The notes: a model not told the origin generated them from the sequence alone. A stretch of 64,000 bases of DNA from Nocardioides nitrophenolicus (GCF_016907515.1 NZ_JAFBBY010000001.1:4774001-4838000), one strand, 5' to 3'; positions 39,201 to 47,285 are shown, counted from the first letter of the stretch. Numbers and translations are program-made.

Positions 39201-40727
39201 ATGACCACGCAGTACGACGAGACCTACGACGTGGTCGTGGTCGGCTCCGGAGCGGGCGCGATGACCGCCGCCGTGACCGCGGCCCGCAACGGGCTCCGCA
39301 CCGTCGTGCTGGAGAAGTCCGCGCTGCTGGGTGGCACGTCGGCGTACTCAGGGGCCGCGGCGTGGCTGCCCGGGTGCGCTGTCACCCGTCGCGCGGGGTC
39401 GGCGGACTCCACGGAGTCCGGCCGCACCTACCTGCGCGCGCTGCTGGGCGAGGCCGAGGTCGAGCGCCAGGAGGCATTCCTCGAGAGCGCGCCCGCCGTG
39501 GTCGCCGAGCTCGAGGCGGAGCCGGCGATCGAGCTGGTGGCGCAGGCGTTCCCCGACTACTTCGACGCGCCCGGCCGGGTGGCCGGCGGCCGCTCGATCG
39601 TCCCCGTCGCGCTGCCGGCCGACGCGCTCCCCGACGGCCTGGCCGACCTGGTGCGCCCCGCCGTCGACCGCGACCGCGCCGGCCTCGGGCACGATCCGGA
39701 CCAGCCTCTCGTCGGGGGCCGAGCGTTGATCGGACGCTTGCTCCACGCCTTCCACGACAACGGCGGCACCGTCCACACCGGCGCCGAGATGACCGAGCTG
39801 CTCGTCGCTGACGGCCGCGTCGTCGGCGTCCTCGTCGCCACGGCCGAGAGACCGCGCCGGATCGCCGCTCAGCGCGGCGTCCTGCTCGCCAGCGGCGGCT
39901 TCGAGCGCAACCAGGACCTCCGGACCACGTACGGCGTCCCCGGGGCGGCCGCGTGGGCGATGGCACCCGCCGCGACCAACACCGGCGAGCCGATCGCGGC
40001 AGCCGTGGCCGTCGGCGCGACCACCGAGCTCATGGACGAGGGGTGGTGGTGCCCGGGCCTGGCCACCCCCGACGGGCAGGCCGCCTTCACGCTGGGGTTC
40101 CGCGGCGGCGTCGTGGTCGACCAGCAGGGGTGCCGATTCGCCAACGAGTCCCTGCCCTACGACCAGATGGGTCGCCGGCTCTCCGCCGAGCCCGGCCGGA
40201 TCCCCGCCTGGTTCGTCTTCGACTCCCGGTCCGGCGGCGTCGCGCCGGCGATCACGATGCCGGCCATGCCTGTCGAGGAGCATCTCGCCGCCGGCACCTG
40301 GGTGCGGGCCGACAGCATCGCCGAGCTCGCCATCGACACCGGGCTGCCCGCGGAGCAGCTCCGGGCGACCCTGGACCGGTTCAACGGCTTCGCCTCCGCG
40401 GGGGTCGACGAGGACTTCGGACGTGGCACCGACGAGTACGACCGGTTCTTCGCCATCGGTGACGGGCCCAATCCCGCCCTGGTGCCGATCGACCGGCCGC
40501 CGTACTTCGCCGCCCGGCTGGTGCTCGCCGACCTCGGCACCAAGGGCGGGCTGCGCACCGACGTCGACGCGCGTGTGCTCGGGGCCGACGACCAGCCGCT
40601 GCCCGGGCTGTACGCCACCGGCAACGCGAGCGCGTCGCTGTCGGGCGCCTGCTACCCGGGACCGGGCGTTCCGATCGGTACCGCCATGGTGTTCGGGTGG
40701 CGCGCCGTGCGGGACATGCTGGGCTGA
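39201..40727 (+). CDS. 3-ketosteroid delta1-dehydrogenase paralogue (KstD2-like)
   Basis: A 508-residue FAD enzyme: GSGAGAMTAAVTAARNG, LLGGTSAYSGAAAWLPG, VLLASGGFERNQDLRTTYG, RFANESLPYDQMG, LADLGTKGGL and CYPGPGVPIGTAMVFGW with Y485 in the KstD catalytic position. It belongs to the same family as the product of 15338 but to another branch, suggesting a different substrate (for example with side chain or different A/B fusion). CAGGAGGCGCCCG precedes the ATG. Ends convergently against the second HsaA-like gene with only 11 bp between stops. Confidence 0.85.
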   Translation: MTTQYDETYDVVVVGSGAGAMTAAVTAARNGLRTVVLEKSALLGGTSAYSGAAAWLPGCAVTRRAGSADSTESGRTYLRALLGEAEVERQEAFLESAPAVVAELEAEPAIELVAQAFPDYFDAPGRVAGGRSIVPVALPADALPDGLADLVRPAVDRDRAGLGHDPDQPLVGGRALIGRLLHAFHDNGGTVHTGAEMTELLVADGRVVGVLVATAERPRRIAAQRGVLLASGGFERNQDLRTTYGVPGAAAWAMAPAATNTGEPIAAAVAVGATTELMDEGWWCPGLATPDGQAAFTLGFRGGVVVDQQGCRFANESLPYDQMGRRLSAEPGRIPAWFVFDSRSGGVAPAITMPAMPVEEHLAAGTWVRADSIAELAIDTGLPAEQLRATLDRFNGFASAGVDEDFGRGTDEYDRFFAIGDGPNPALVPIDRPPYFAARLVLADLGTKGGLRTDVDARVLGADDQPLPGLYATGNASASLSGACYPGPGVPIGTAMVFGWRAVRDMLG

Positions 40728-40741
40728 CCCGACCCGGGTCA
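40725..40741. repeat. Convergent-stop palindrome TGACCCGACCCGGGTCA
   Basis: Both stop codons of the convergent kstD2-like and hsaA-like genes are the ends of this 17-bp near-palindrome (TGACCC ... GGGTCA). It starts like the 32-bp repeat units (TGACCCG) and may be a minimal or degenerate form; it could act as a short bidirectional terminator hairpin. Confidence 0.5.
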
Positions 40742-41905
40742 GACCAGGGTGTCCTCCACGTCGAGCCCGAACGCGTGGCGCCCGTACATCGTGAGCGCGC
40801 GCTCCACGTCGTTCGCCACGTGGACGCCGCCGGCGTGGGCGTCGCGCCAGGCCCGCTCGATCGGGTTGCCGCGGCGCAGCGACGAGCCTCCGGCCGTCTT
40901 GAACAGCGCGTCGACGGCAGCAAGCGCTCGCTCGGTGGCGGTGACCTGGTCGCGGCGCGCCCGGAACCGCCAGTCCATCGGGATCTCCTCGCCGCGGACG
41001 GCACAGGCGTAGACGTCGCGGACGCTGCGCTCGGTCTGCAGCACCGCGGCGTCGATCTCGGAGGCGGCGCGAGCCACCGTGACGTGGGCATGCGGGTCCT
41101 CGGCGAACCGGCCGCCGCCGAGACTGAGCCGCACCCGGTCGCGCATCGCCGCTAGATAGCGGTCGTGGGCGCCGGCGACGATGCCGATCACCGGAGCCGT
41201 GATCGCCATCGGGAAGACGGTCCCGAACGGCATCGCATAGAGCGGCCCGGTGTTGACGGCACGCCCCGGCGCCCGCAGCTGGTGCTGCTCGTAGTTGCGC
41301 AGTGCCCGGTGGTCGGGCACGAACCTGTCGTCCACGACGATGTCGTTGCTGCCCGACCCCCGCAGTCCCATCGCGTCCCACACGTCGACGATCGTGTAGT
41401 CCGCGCGCGGCAGCAGCATGGTCATGAAGTCCTGCGGGCGGCCTTCGGCGTCGACCAGCAGGCCGCCGAGGGTGGCCCACGCCGCGTGGTCGCAGCCTGA
41501 GGAGAAGCTCCACCGCCCGCTGAGCCGGAAGCCGCCCTTGACCCGGGTGATCGTCCCGACGGGTGCGTATGACGACGCGATCAGCGTGTCGGGGTCCGCG
41601 CCCCAGACCTCCTGCTGCGCGGCGTCCGGGTACTGGGCGACCTGCCACGGGTGACAGCCGACGACGCCCGCCACCCAGCCGGTCGAGCCGCAGGCCCCGG
41701 CGATCGCCCGCACGACCTCGTAGAACTCGAGGGGGTCGCCCTCCCGACCGCCGTACCGACTCGGCTGGAGCATCCGGAACACACCGGCCCCGACCAGCTC
41801 GGCCACCGTCTCGTCCGGGATCCGGCGGGCGTCCTCGGCTGCGGACGCCCGCTCGGTGATCCCGGGGAGCAGCTCCTGGACGGCGATGAGGACCTCGTTG
41901 CTCAC
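40739..41905 (-). CDS. HsaA-like flavin-dependent monooxygenase paralogue
   Basis: A 388-residue acyl-CoA-dehydrogenase-fold monooxygenase: FRMLQPSRYGGREGD, GSTGWVAGVVGCHPWQVAQYP, SGRWSFSSGCDHAAWATLGG, AMGLRGSGSNDIVVDDRFVP and GSSLRRGNPIERAWRDAHAGG. It parallels the HsaA at 17062 segment by segment but is divergent in the N- and C-termini. It would need a flavin reductase, perhaps the single HsaB here. Possible roles: a second ring hydroxylase or a substrate-specific HsaA. GTG at 41905 chosen; motif site k is 44 bp upstream. Confidence 0.82.
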   Translation of the reverse strand: MSNEVLIAVQELLPGITERASAAEDARRIPDETVAELVGAGVFRMLQPSRYGGREGDPLEFYEVVRAIAGACGSTGWVAGVVGCHPWQVAQYPDAAQQEVWGADPDTLIASSYAPVGTITRVKGGFRLSGRWSFSSGCDHAAWATLGGLLVDAEGRPQDFMTMLLPRADYTIVDVWDAMGLRGSGSNDIVVDDRFVPDHRALRNYEQHQLRAPGRAVNTGPLYAMPFGTVFPMAITAPVIGIVAGAHDRYLAAMRDRVRLSLGGGRFAEDPHAHVTVARAASEIDAAVLQTERSVRDVYACAVRGEEIPMDWRFRARRDQVTATERALAAVDALFKTAGGSSLRRGNPIERAWRDAHAGGVHVANDVERALTMYGRHAFGLDVEDTLV

Positions 41906-41948
41906 GCGCGGATGGTACTGCCGGAGGCCCGCGTCGCGACGCAGTCGC

Positions 41949-41962
41949 TCCCGGCCAGTGCG
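41949..41962. promoter_or_regulatory. Motif site k (weaker): TCCCGGCCAGTGCG
   Basis: On the minus strand CGCACTGGCCGGGA, close to the CCCACTGACCGGGA form at site e. It is 44 bp upstream of the second hsaA-like gene, the same spacing as other sites, which supports it despite mismatches. Confidence 0.4.
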
Positions 41963-41983
41963 CACGGGCGCAGCGATCGAGTC

Positions 41984-42562
41984 TCAGGCCCGGAATCCGC
42001 CGAGGAACATCGAGGCCAGCAGCTCGGCGAGCTCCTCGGTGGACCATGACGCCCGGTTCGGCCAGTGCATGGTGGCCCACAGGGTGTCGCGCAGCGAGCG
42101 GTAGAACACGTCGCCGGGCACGTCGGCGCGGAACTCCCCGGTCGCCACCCCGGCCTCGATCGCCGCGCGCCAGTGTCGGCGTACGGAGCGTGCCTTGGTG
42201 TCGATCGCGTCGAGCAGGTCGTGCTTGCGCAGGTAGGCGCGGTCGCGCTGGTAGATGCGGGTCGCGTGCGGGTGGCTGTCGATGCACTCCAGTGTCGCGC
42301 GGACCAGGCCGCGCACGGTGTCCTCGGGCGACCCGGACGCGGCCGCCACGGCCGAGAACGCGCGCTCGATCTGGTCCATGAAGTCGGCGAGCACCTCGCG
42401 GACGATCTCGTCCTTCGAGGAGAAGTGGTGGTAGAGGCTGCCGGAGAGCACGCCGGCCGACTCGCCGATCTCGCGGACCGTGGTCGCGCCGATGCCGCGC
42501 TCGGCGAACATCGCCGCCGCGACCTCCATGATCTCGGTGCGACGCCCGGTGATCGTGCGCAT
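41984..42562 (-). CDS. kstR2: TetR-family regulator, KstR2 orthologue
   Basis: A 192-residue TetR protein very close to KstR2 (Rv3557c, 200 aa) in the DNA-binding domain: RRTEIMEVAAAMFAERG, ATTVREIGESAGVLSGSLYHHF, SSKDEIVREVLADF. The C-terminal ligand domain has IYQRDRAYL and DVFYRSLRDTLWATMHW as in KstR2. KstR2 represses lower steroid-degradation genes and is released by HIP-CoA in mycobacteria. Here it is divergent from the side-chain operon, with an exact KstR2-type operator 33 bp before that operon and motif site h before its own start. Confidence 0.9.
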   Translation of the reverse strand: MRTITGRRTEIMEVAAAMFAERGIGATTVREIGESAGVLSGSLYHHFSSKDEIVREVLADFMDQIERAFSAVAAASGSPEDTVRGLVRATLECIDSHPHATRIYQRDRAYLRKHDLLDAIDTKARSVRRHWRAAIEAGVATGEFRADVPGDVFYRSLRDTLWATMHWPNRASWSTEELAELLASMFLGGFRA

Positions 42563-42624
42563 GGGTACCTCCTGGTGGGTCGTCGTGGATTCTCTCCGGC
42601 CTGTCGGGACGTCGTGGATGCGTG

Positions 42625-42638
42625 TCCGCTCAGCGGGA
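42625..42638. promoter_or_regulatory. Motif site h: TCCGCTCAGCGGGA
   Basis: On the minus strand TCCCGCTGAGCGGA, an imperfect palindrome 63 bp upstream of the kstR2 start. If it is a KstR-like site, it would put kstR2 under the other regulator, linking the two circuits. Confidence 0.52.
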
Positions 42639-42708
42639 GTGCCGTTCGCGCGGCACGGCCGGAGGCGGACATCGTGAGGAAGCGCAGGGGCCGTTCCGAC
42701 GGTCTATA

Positions 42709-42722
42709 ACCAAGCGCTTGCT
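42709..42722. promoter_or_regulatory. KstR2-type operator ACCAAGCGCTTGCT
   Basis: Fits AnCAAGnnCTTGnT at all fixed positions. It lies 31 bp before the ATG of the first gene of the 16-gene side-chain operon and 147 bp from the divergent kstR2 start. Flanked by an AT-rich TCTATAACC that may hold the promoter. Confidence 0.82.
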
Positions 42723-42753
42723 CAAGTAGGCGCGATCTGGCGGAGGACGGTCG

Positions 42754-43320
42754 ATGCAGGAGCTCGAGGCCCGGTTCGGGGAGCTCGTCGGCGAGGTGGC
42801 CGAGCCGCCCCGCGTGGCGCGGTACGCCGTCAACGAGGCGATGATCCGCAACTGGGTCGAGGCGCACGACGATCTCAACCCCGTGTACGTCGACCCGGAG
42901 GCCGCGCGCGCCACCGGCCGTGACGACGTGATCTGCCCGCCGGCGATGGTCACCACCTGGGTGATGCAGGGCTACCGCCGCTGGCGTCAGGTCCAGGCGC
43001 TGCGGGCCGAGGGGGTCCAGGAGAGCCACGCCTACTCGCGGCTGCTCGCGCTCCTCGACGAGCACGGGTTCAGCTCGGTGGTCGCGACCGCGCAGGAGCA
43101 GGAGTACGTCCGCGAGCTCACGCCCGGCACCCGGGTCACCTGCCACTTCACCATCGAGGACATCTCCCCGGTCAAGCGGACCGGCCTGGGCGACGGCTGC
43201 TTCATCACCCTGCGCAAGCGGTACGTCGACCAGGCCGACCGGCTCCTCGTCGACGAGAGGTTCGTGATCCTCCGCTTCGACCCCACCACCAAGGACGCAC
43301 CCAAGGAGCCCGCGGCATGA
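42754..43320 (+). CDS. MaoC-like hydratase subunit (ChsH2 hot-dog part)
   Basis: A 188-residue hot-dog protein: RYAVNEAMIRNWVEAHDDLNPVYVDPEAA is the FAS1/MaoC N-terminal pattern (HDDLNPVYVDP), then VICPPAMVTTWVMQGYRRW and QEYVRELTPGTRVT. In mycobacterial ChsH2 (Rv3542c) this kind of domain is fused to a DUF35 domain; here they are separate genes overlapping by 4 bp. With ChsH1 (third gene) it should form the enoyl-CoA hydratase that acts on the three-carbon side chain. First gene of the operon behind the KstR2 operator. Confidence 0.82.
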   Translation: MQELEARFGELVGEVAEPPRVARYAVNEAMIRNWVEAHDDLNPVYVDPEAARATGRDDVICPPAMVTTWVMQGYRRWRQVQALRAEGVQESHAYSRLLALLDEHGFSSVVATAQEQEYVRELTPGTRVTCHFTIEDISPVKRTGLGDGCFITLRKRYVDQADRLLVDERFVILRFDPTTKDAPKEPAA

Positions 43321-43748
43321 AGGACGCCACTCCGGAGCGACGCACCGCCGTCCCCGGCCTGACCGTCACCCAGGACAACGAGTTCTTCTTCGCCGCCGCC
43401 CGCGAGGGCCGGCTGGAGATCCAGCGCTGCGCCGACTGCGAGACGCTGCGACACCCACCCGGACCGGCCTGCCCGGCGTGCCGGTCCTTCGCGTGGGACA
43501 CCGTCACCGCCAGCGGCCGGTGCACCCTGCACAGCTGGACGGTGGTCCACCACCCGCAGGACCCGGCGTTCACCTACCCGCTCGCGGTCGGCCTGGTCGA
43601 CCTCGAGGAGGGCACCCGTCTGGTCGCCGACATCAGCGGCGTCGACCACGACGACCTGCGCCGCGGGCTCGAGCTGGAGGTCGGCTTCGCCGAGCACGCC
43701 CACGGCGAGATGCTGCCGCAGCTCCGTCCGGCAGGAGGTGCCCGATGA
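43317..43748 (+). CDS. Zn-ribbon/OB-fold (DUF35) protein, aldolase partner of Ltp2
   Basis: A 143-residue DUF35 protein: zinc ligands in CADC and CPAC (RCADCETLRHPPGPACPACRS in parts), then the OB-fold (GRCTLHSWTVVHHPQDP, YPLAVGLVDLEEG, LVADISG). In the cholesterol pathway the DUF35 domain of ChsH2 binds the thiolase-like Ltp2 and makes a working retro-aldolase. Here the domain stands alone between the MaoC gene (ATGA overlap) and chsH1 (ATGA overlap). Confidence 0.87.
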   Translation: MKDATPERRTAVPGLTVTQDNEFFFAAAREGRLEIQRCADCETLRHPPGPACPACRSFAWDTVTASGRCTLHSWTVVHHPQDPAFTYPLAVGLVDLEEGTRLVADISGVDHDDLRRGLELEVGFAEHAHGEMLPQLRPAGGAR

Positions 43749-44164
43749 GCACGCCCACCGTCGTGCGGCCCGTCGTCGGCGAGACGCTGCCCGAGCTGGC
43801 GCTGCCGCTCGATCGCACCACCATCGTGGCGACCGCGATCGCCAGCCAGGACTTCGAGGACGTCCACCACGACCCCGGCAAGGCCAACGAGCGCGGGACG
43901 CCCGACATCTTCATGTCGATCAACTCCACCAACGGCTTCCTGGACCGCTACGTGACCGACCTGTTCGGCCCCGCGACCCGGATCCGGAAGGTGGCGCTGC
44001 GCCTCGGCGTGCCGAACTTCCCCGGCGACACGATGACCTTCTCCGGCGAGGTCGCCGAGGTCACCGATGTCGCCGTGACGCTGAAGGTCGTCGGCCGCAA
44101 CGTCCGCGGCGCGCACGTCACCGCCACCGTCACCATCGACCACCCCAGCGGAGGCATCCAGTGA
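43745..44164 (+). CDS. chsH1: MaoC-like enoyl-CoA hydratase subunit, ChsH1-type
   Basis: A 139-residue single hot-dog protein. The hydratase signature ASQDFEDVHHDPGKANERG carries the Asp/His pair, followed by FMSINSTNGFLDRYVTDLFGP and VPNFPGDTMTFSGEV. Length and order (MaoC-DUF35-ChsH1-Ltp2) match the ChsH1 subunit of the heteromeric hydratase in the igr-type operon. ATGA overlap upstream and GTGA overlap with ltp2 show tight coupling. Confidence 0.87.
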   Translation: MSTPTVVRPVVGETLPELALPLDRTTIVATAIASQDFEDVHHDPGKANERGTPDIFMSINSTNGFLDRYVTDLFGPATRIRKVALRLGVPNFPGDTMTFSGEVAEVTDVAVTLKVVGRNVRGAHVTATVTIDHPSGGIQ

Positions 44165-45342
44165 CCCGCCCCTTCTCCGGCGGCGCCGCGATCGCCGGCA
44201 TCGGCGCGACCGAGTTCTCCAAGAACTCCGGCCGCAGCGAGTGGCAGCTGGCCTGCGAGGCCGTGCTCGCCGCCCTCGACGACGCGCAGGTCGGCGTCGA
44301 GGAGGTCGACGGCTTCGCGCTGTTCACGATGGAGACCAACCCGGAGATCGCCGTGGCCCGCGCGCTCGGCATCCCGGAGCTGACCTTCTTCAGCCGGATC
44401 CCGCACGGTGGTGGCGGCGCCTGCGCTCCGGTACAGCAGGCCGCGCTGGCCGTGACGTCGGGTGTCGCCGACGTCGTCGTGGTCTACCGCGCGTTCAACG
44501 AGCGCTCGGGCCACCGCTTCGGCCAGGGCCCGCCGCCGTTCGCCTACAACCAGAACACCGACCAGGAGTACCGCAACTGGATCAACCCCTACGGCCTGCT
44601 CACGCCGGCTCAGCAGGAGGCATTCCTCGCGCGGCTCTACATGGAGAAGTACGGCGCCACCAGCGCCGACTTCGGCCGGATCTCGGTCCTCTCGCGCAAG
44701 CACGCGGCCACCAACCCGAAGGCCTGGTTCTACGAGCGCCCGATCACGATCGAGGAGCACCAGGCCTCGCGGATGATCGCCGACCCGCTGCGCCTGCTGG
44801 ACTGCTGCCAGGAGAGCGACGGCGGCCAGGCCCTGGTCATCGTCAGCACCGAGCGGGCGCGCGACCTGCCGCACCCGCCGGCCGTGATCACCGGTGCCGC
44901 GCAGGGCGTCGGCCCGCAGCAGATCTCGATGAGCAGCTACTACCGCGACGACATCGACGCCATGCCCGAGGTCGAGCTGGTCGCGCAGCAGCTGTGGCGC
45001 CAGGCCGGGATCGGCCCCGACGACATCGACGCCGCGATCCTCTACGACGCGTTCACGCCGATGGTGCTCCTGCAGCTGGAGGAGTACGGGTTCTGCGGTC
45101 GCGGCGAGGCCCGGCACTTCATCGCCGACGGCAGTCTCGAGGTCGACGGCCGGCTCCCGGTCAACACCAACGGCGGTCAGCTCGGTGAGGGCTACATCCA
45201 CGGCGTCAACGGCATCGCCGAGGGCGTGCGCCTGATCCGCGGTAGGTCGGTCAACCAGCCCGCCAAGACGCTCGACAACGTGCTGGTCACCGGCGGCTCG
45301 CCGGTCCCGCACTCGGCCCTCGTCCTCGCCGCGGACCGATGA
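44161..45342 (+). CDS. ltp2: Thiolase-like steroid side-chain retro-aldolase, Ltp2
   Basis: A 393-residue SCPx/thiolase-fold protein matching Ltp2 (Rv3540c, about 386 aa). The classical thiolase cysteine is absent, but the two tyrosines reported to be essential in the Thermomonospora curvata enzyme (Y294, Y344) align with Y295 (ILYDAFTP) and Y345 (GEGYIHGVNG). It cleaves the 17-hydroxy-20-carboxyl-CoA intermediate to a 17-ketosteroid and propionyl-CoA, together with the DUF35 protein. GTGA overlap with chsH1 fixes the start; ATGA overlap with the next SDR. Confidence 0.9.
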   Translation: MTRPFSGGAAIAGIGATEFSKNSGRSEWQLACEAVLAALDDAQVGVEEVDGFALFTMETNPEIAVARALGIPELTFFSRIPHGGGGACAPVQQAALAVTSGVADVVVVYRAFNERSGHRFGQGPPPFAYNQNTDQEYRNWINPYGLLTPAQQEAFLARLYMEKYGATSADFGRISVLSRKHAATNPKAWFYERPITIEEHQASRMIADPLRLLDCCQESDGGQALVIVSTERARDLPHPPAVITGAAQGVGPQQISMSSYYRDDIDAMPEVELVAQQLWRQAGIGPDDIDAAILYDAFTPMVLLQLEEYGFCGRGEARHFIADGSLEVDGRLPVNTNGGQLGEGYIHGVNGIAEGVRLIRGRSVNQPAKTLDNVLVTGGSPVPHSALVLAADR

Positions 45343-46160
45343 GCAGGCGACTCGCGGGCCGCCGCGCGCTGGTGACCGGCGCCAGCCGGGGCATCGGGGC
45401 GGGCGTCGCCGAGCGGCTGGCCGCCGAGGGCGCCGACGTCGTCCTCGTCGCCCGCACCGCCCAGCCCGGCGGGAGCAGGCTCGACGGCAGCCTCGCCGAG
45501 GTGACGGCCCGGGTGGCGGAGCACGGCACCCGGGTGGCGTCGTACGTCGCCGACCTGGCCGACGAGGACAGCCGGGCCGGGGTCGTGCCGGCCGCCGAGG
45601 AGCTGCTCGGCGGCAGCGTCGACATCCTGGTCAACAACGCCGCGGCCGCGATCTACCAGCCGCTGGGCGACTTCCCGCTGCGCCGGCGCCGGCTGACCTT
45701 CGAGGTCAACGTGCACGCGCCGCTCGACCTGGTCCAGGCGGTGCTCCCGGGCATGCGTGCCGCGGGGGAGGGCTGGATCGTCAACGTCTCGAGCGCGTCG
45801 GCCCGCCACTTCGACGGCCCACCGTTCGAGCTGGTCGAGCCGGGCACCGAGCTCGCGGTGTACGCCGCGTCCAAGGCCGCGCTCAACCGGATCACCAACG
45901 GCCTCGGCGCCGAGCTGTACGGCACCGGCGTCCGGGTCAACACCGTCCAGCCGCGGGCCGCCGTCCTCAGCGAAGGGGCGTCGCTGCTCGTCGGCGACAC
46001 CATCCGCCCCGACCAGGTGGAGTCGCTGGAGCAGATGGTCGAGGCGGTGCTCGCATTGTGCGACTGCGCTGCCGAGGTCACCGGCCGCACCACCGTGAGC
46101 CTCGACCTGATCCGCGACTGGGGCCTCGCCGTCCACTCCCTCGAAGGAGCACCCGCATGA
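45339..46160 (+). CDS. Short-chain dehydrogenase/reductase
   Basis: A 273-residue SDR: LVTGASRGIGAGVAERLAAE, VVLVARTAQPGGSRLDGSL, DILVNNAAAAIYQPL, VNVSSASARHFDGP and YAASKAALNRI (Tyr-x3-Lys). The C-terminus departs from the usual GG-Q/D end (VSLDLIRDWGLAVHSLEG), as in SDRs of actinobacterial steroid operons. Coupled by ATGA overlaps to ltp2 and the thiolase. May oxidise the beta-hydroxyacyl-CoA or another side-chain alcohol. Confidence 0.8.
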   Translation: MSRRLAGRRALVTGASRGIGAGVAERLAAEGADVVLVARTAQPGGSRLDGSLAEVTARVAEHGTRVASYVADLADEDSRAGVVPAAEELLGGSVDILVNNAAAAIYQPLGDFPLRRRRLTFEVNVHAPLDLVQAVLPGMRAAGEGWIVNVSSASARHFDGPPFELVEPGTELAVYAASKAALNRITNGLGAELYGTGVRVNTVQPRAAVLSEGASLLVGDTIRPDQVESLEQMVEAVLALCDCAAEVTGRTTVSLDLIRDWGLAVHSLEGAPA

Positions 46161-47284
46161 GTCCCGTCATCGTCGACGCCGCGCGCACGCCGTTCGGCAA
46201 GCGCGACGGCTGGCTGTCCGGCGTGCACGCCGCGGAGCTGCTCGGCCACGCCCAGCGTGGCGTCCTCGACCGCACCGGCATCGACCCCGCCCTCGTCGAG
46301 CAGGCCATCGGCGGCTGCGTGACGCCGATCGGCGAGCAGTTCGGCAACATCACCAGGACGGCCTGGGTGCACGCCGGCCTGCCCACCGCCACCGGTACGA
46401 CGACCATCGACGCGCAGTGCGGCACGGCCGCCCAGGCGGTCAGCCTGGTCGCCGGCCAGATCGCGATCGGCTCGCTCGAGGTCGGCCTGGCCTGCGGCGT
46501 CGAGCTGATGTCGCGGGTGCCGCTGACCTACAAGGTCGGCACCGGCCTCGGTACGCCGCGTCCCGAGAGCTGGTCGGTGGACAGCCCCGACCAGTACACG
46601 GCCGCCGACCGGATCGCGGCCCGTCGTGGCCTCACCCGCGAAGACCTCGACGCCTTCGGCCTGCGCTCCCAGCAGCGTGCCGCCGCGGCCTGGGATGCGG
46701 GCTTCTTCGACGACCAGGTGATTCCGGTCGCCACGCCCGACCACGGCACGGTGACCCGCGACCAGGGCCTGCGCGAGTCCGCGATGGAGGGTCTGGCCCG
46801 GCTCACGCCGGTCAAGGACGCCGGCCTGCACACCGCCGGCTCCTCCTCCCAGGTCTCCGACGGCGCCAGCGCCGCCCTGCTCATGTCGCGGGCGCGGGCC
46901 GAGGAGCTCGGCCTGCGGCCGAGGGCGCGGCTGCTCAACCAGTGCGTGATGGGCGGCGACCTGGAGTACCTGCTGGACGCGCCGATCGAGGCTGCCACGA
47001 AGGTGCTGGCCCGTGCCGGCATGACGATCGGCGACGTCGACGTCTTCGAGGTCAACGAGGCGTTCGCGTCGGTGCCGATGTCCTTCGCGCGGGTCCACGG
47101 TGTCGACGACGACCGGCTCAACCCCAACGGAGGCGCGATCGCCCTCGGTCACCCCGCGGGCGCCACCGGCATCCGGCTGATCGCGACCGCGCTGGCCGAG
47201 CTCGAGCGCCGCGACGGCCAGGTGGCGATGGTCGCGATCTGCGCCTCGGCCGCCACCACCTGCCTCCTGATCGAACGGCTCTGA
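46157..47284 (+). CDS. Acetyl-CoA acetyltransferase-type thiolase (FadA5-like)
   Basis: A 375-residue thiolase: nucleophile C88 (DAQCGTAAQAV), [14 protein letters not shown] with the active-site His, and C362 near the end. The usual CxGxG C-terminal motif is altered to CASAATT, keeping the cysteine but losing the glycines. Start ATG at 46157 in an ATGA overlap. A paralogue with CAGGAQ lies at 51932. FadA5-like thiolases release acetyl- or propionyl-CoA from steroid 3-ketoacyl-CoA; the two may serve different chain lengths. Confidence 0.86.
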   Translation: MSPVIVDAARTPFGKRDGWLSGVHAAELLGHAQRGVLDRTGIDPALVEQAIGGCVTPIGEQFGNITRTAWVHAGLPTATGTTTIDAQCGTAAQAVSLVAGQIAIGSLEVGLACGVELMSRVPLTYKVGTGLGTPRPESWSVDSPDQYTAADRIAARRGLTREDLDAFGLRSQQRAAAAWDAGFFDDQVIPVATPDHGTVTRDQGLRESAMEGLARLTPVKDAGLHTAGSSSQVSDGASAALLMSRARAEELGLRPRARLLNQCVMGGDLEYLLDAPIEAATKVLARAGMTIGDVDVFEVNEAFASVPMSFARVHGVDDDRLNPNGGAIALGHPAGATGIRLIATALAELERRDGQVAMVAICASAATTCLLIERL

Positions 47285-47285
47285 C

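Noticed and set aside
39348..42287. Very long minus-strand reading frame opposite kstD2 and the hsaA paralogue
   Set aside because: Arg/Pro/Gly-rich composition with no recognisable domain; it is the antisense shadow of two well-supported genes in GC-rich DNA. The same holds for 255-2081, 4591-6822 and 60435-62726 on the minus strand.
43317..43748. MaoC and DUF35 as a single gene broken by a frameshift
   Set aside because: The MaoC frame ends in a normal ATGA overlap with a plausible complete DUF35 start, as at neighbouring junctions; a sequencing error cannot be fully excluded but is not indicated.
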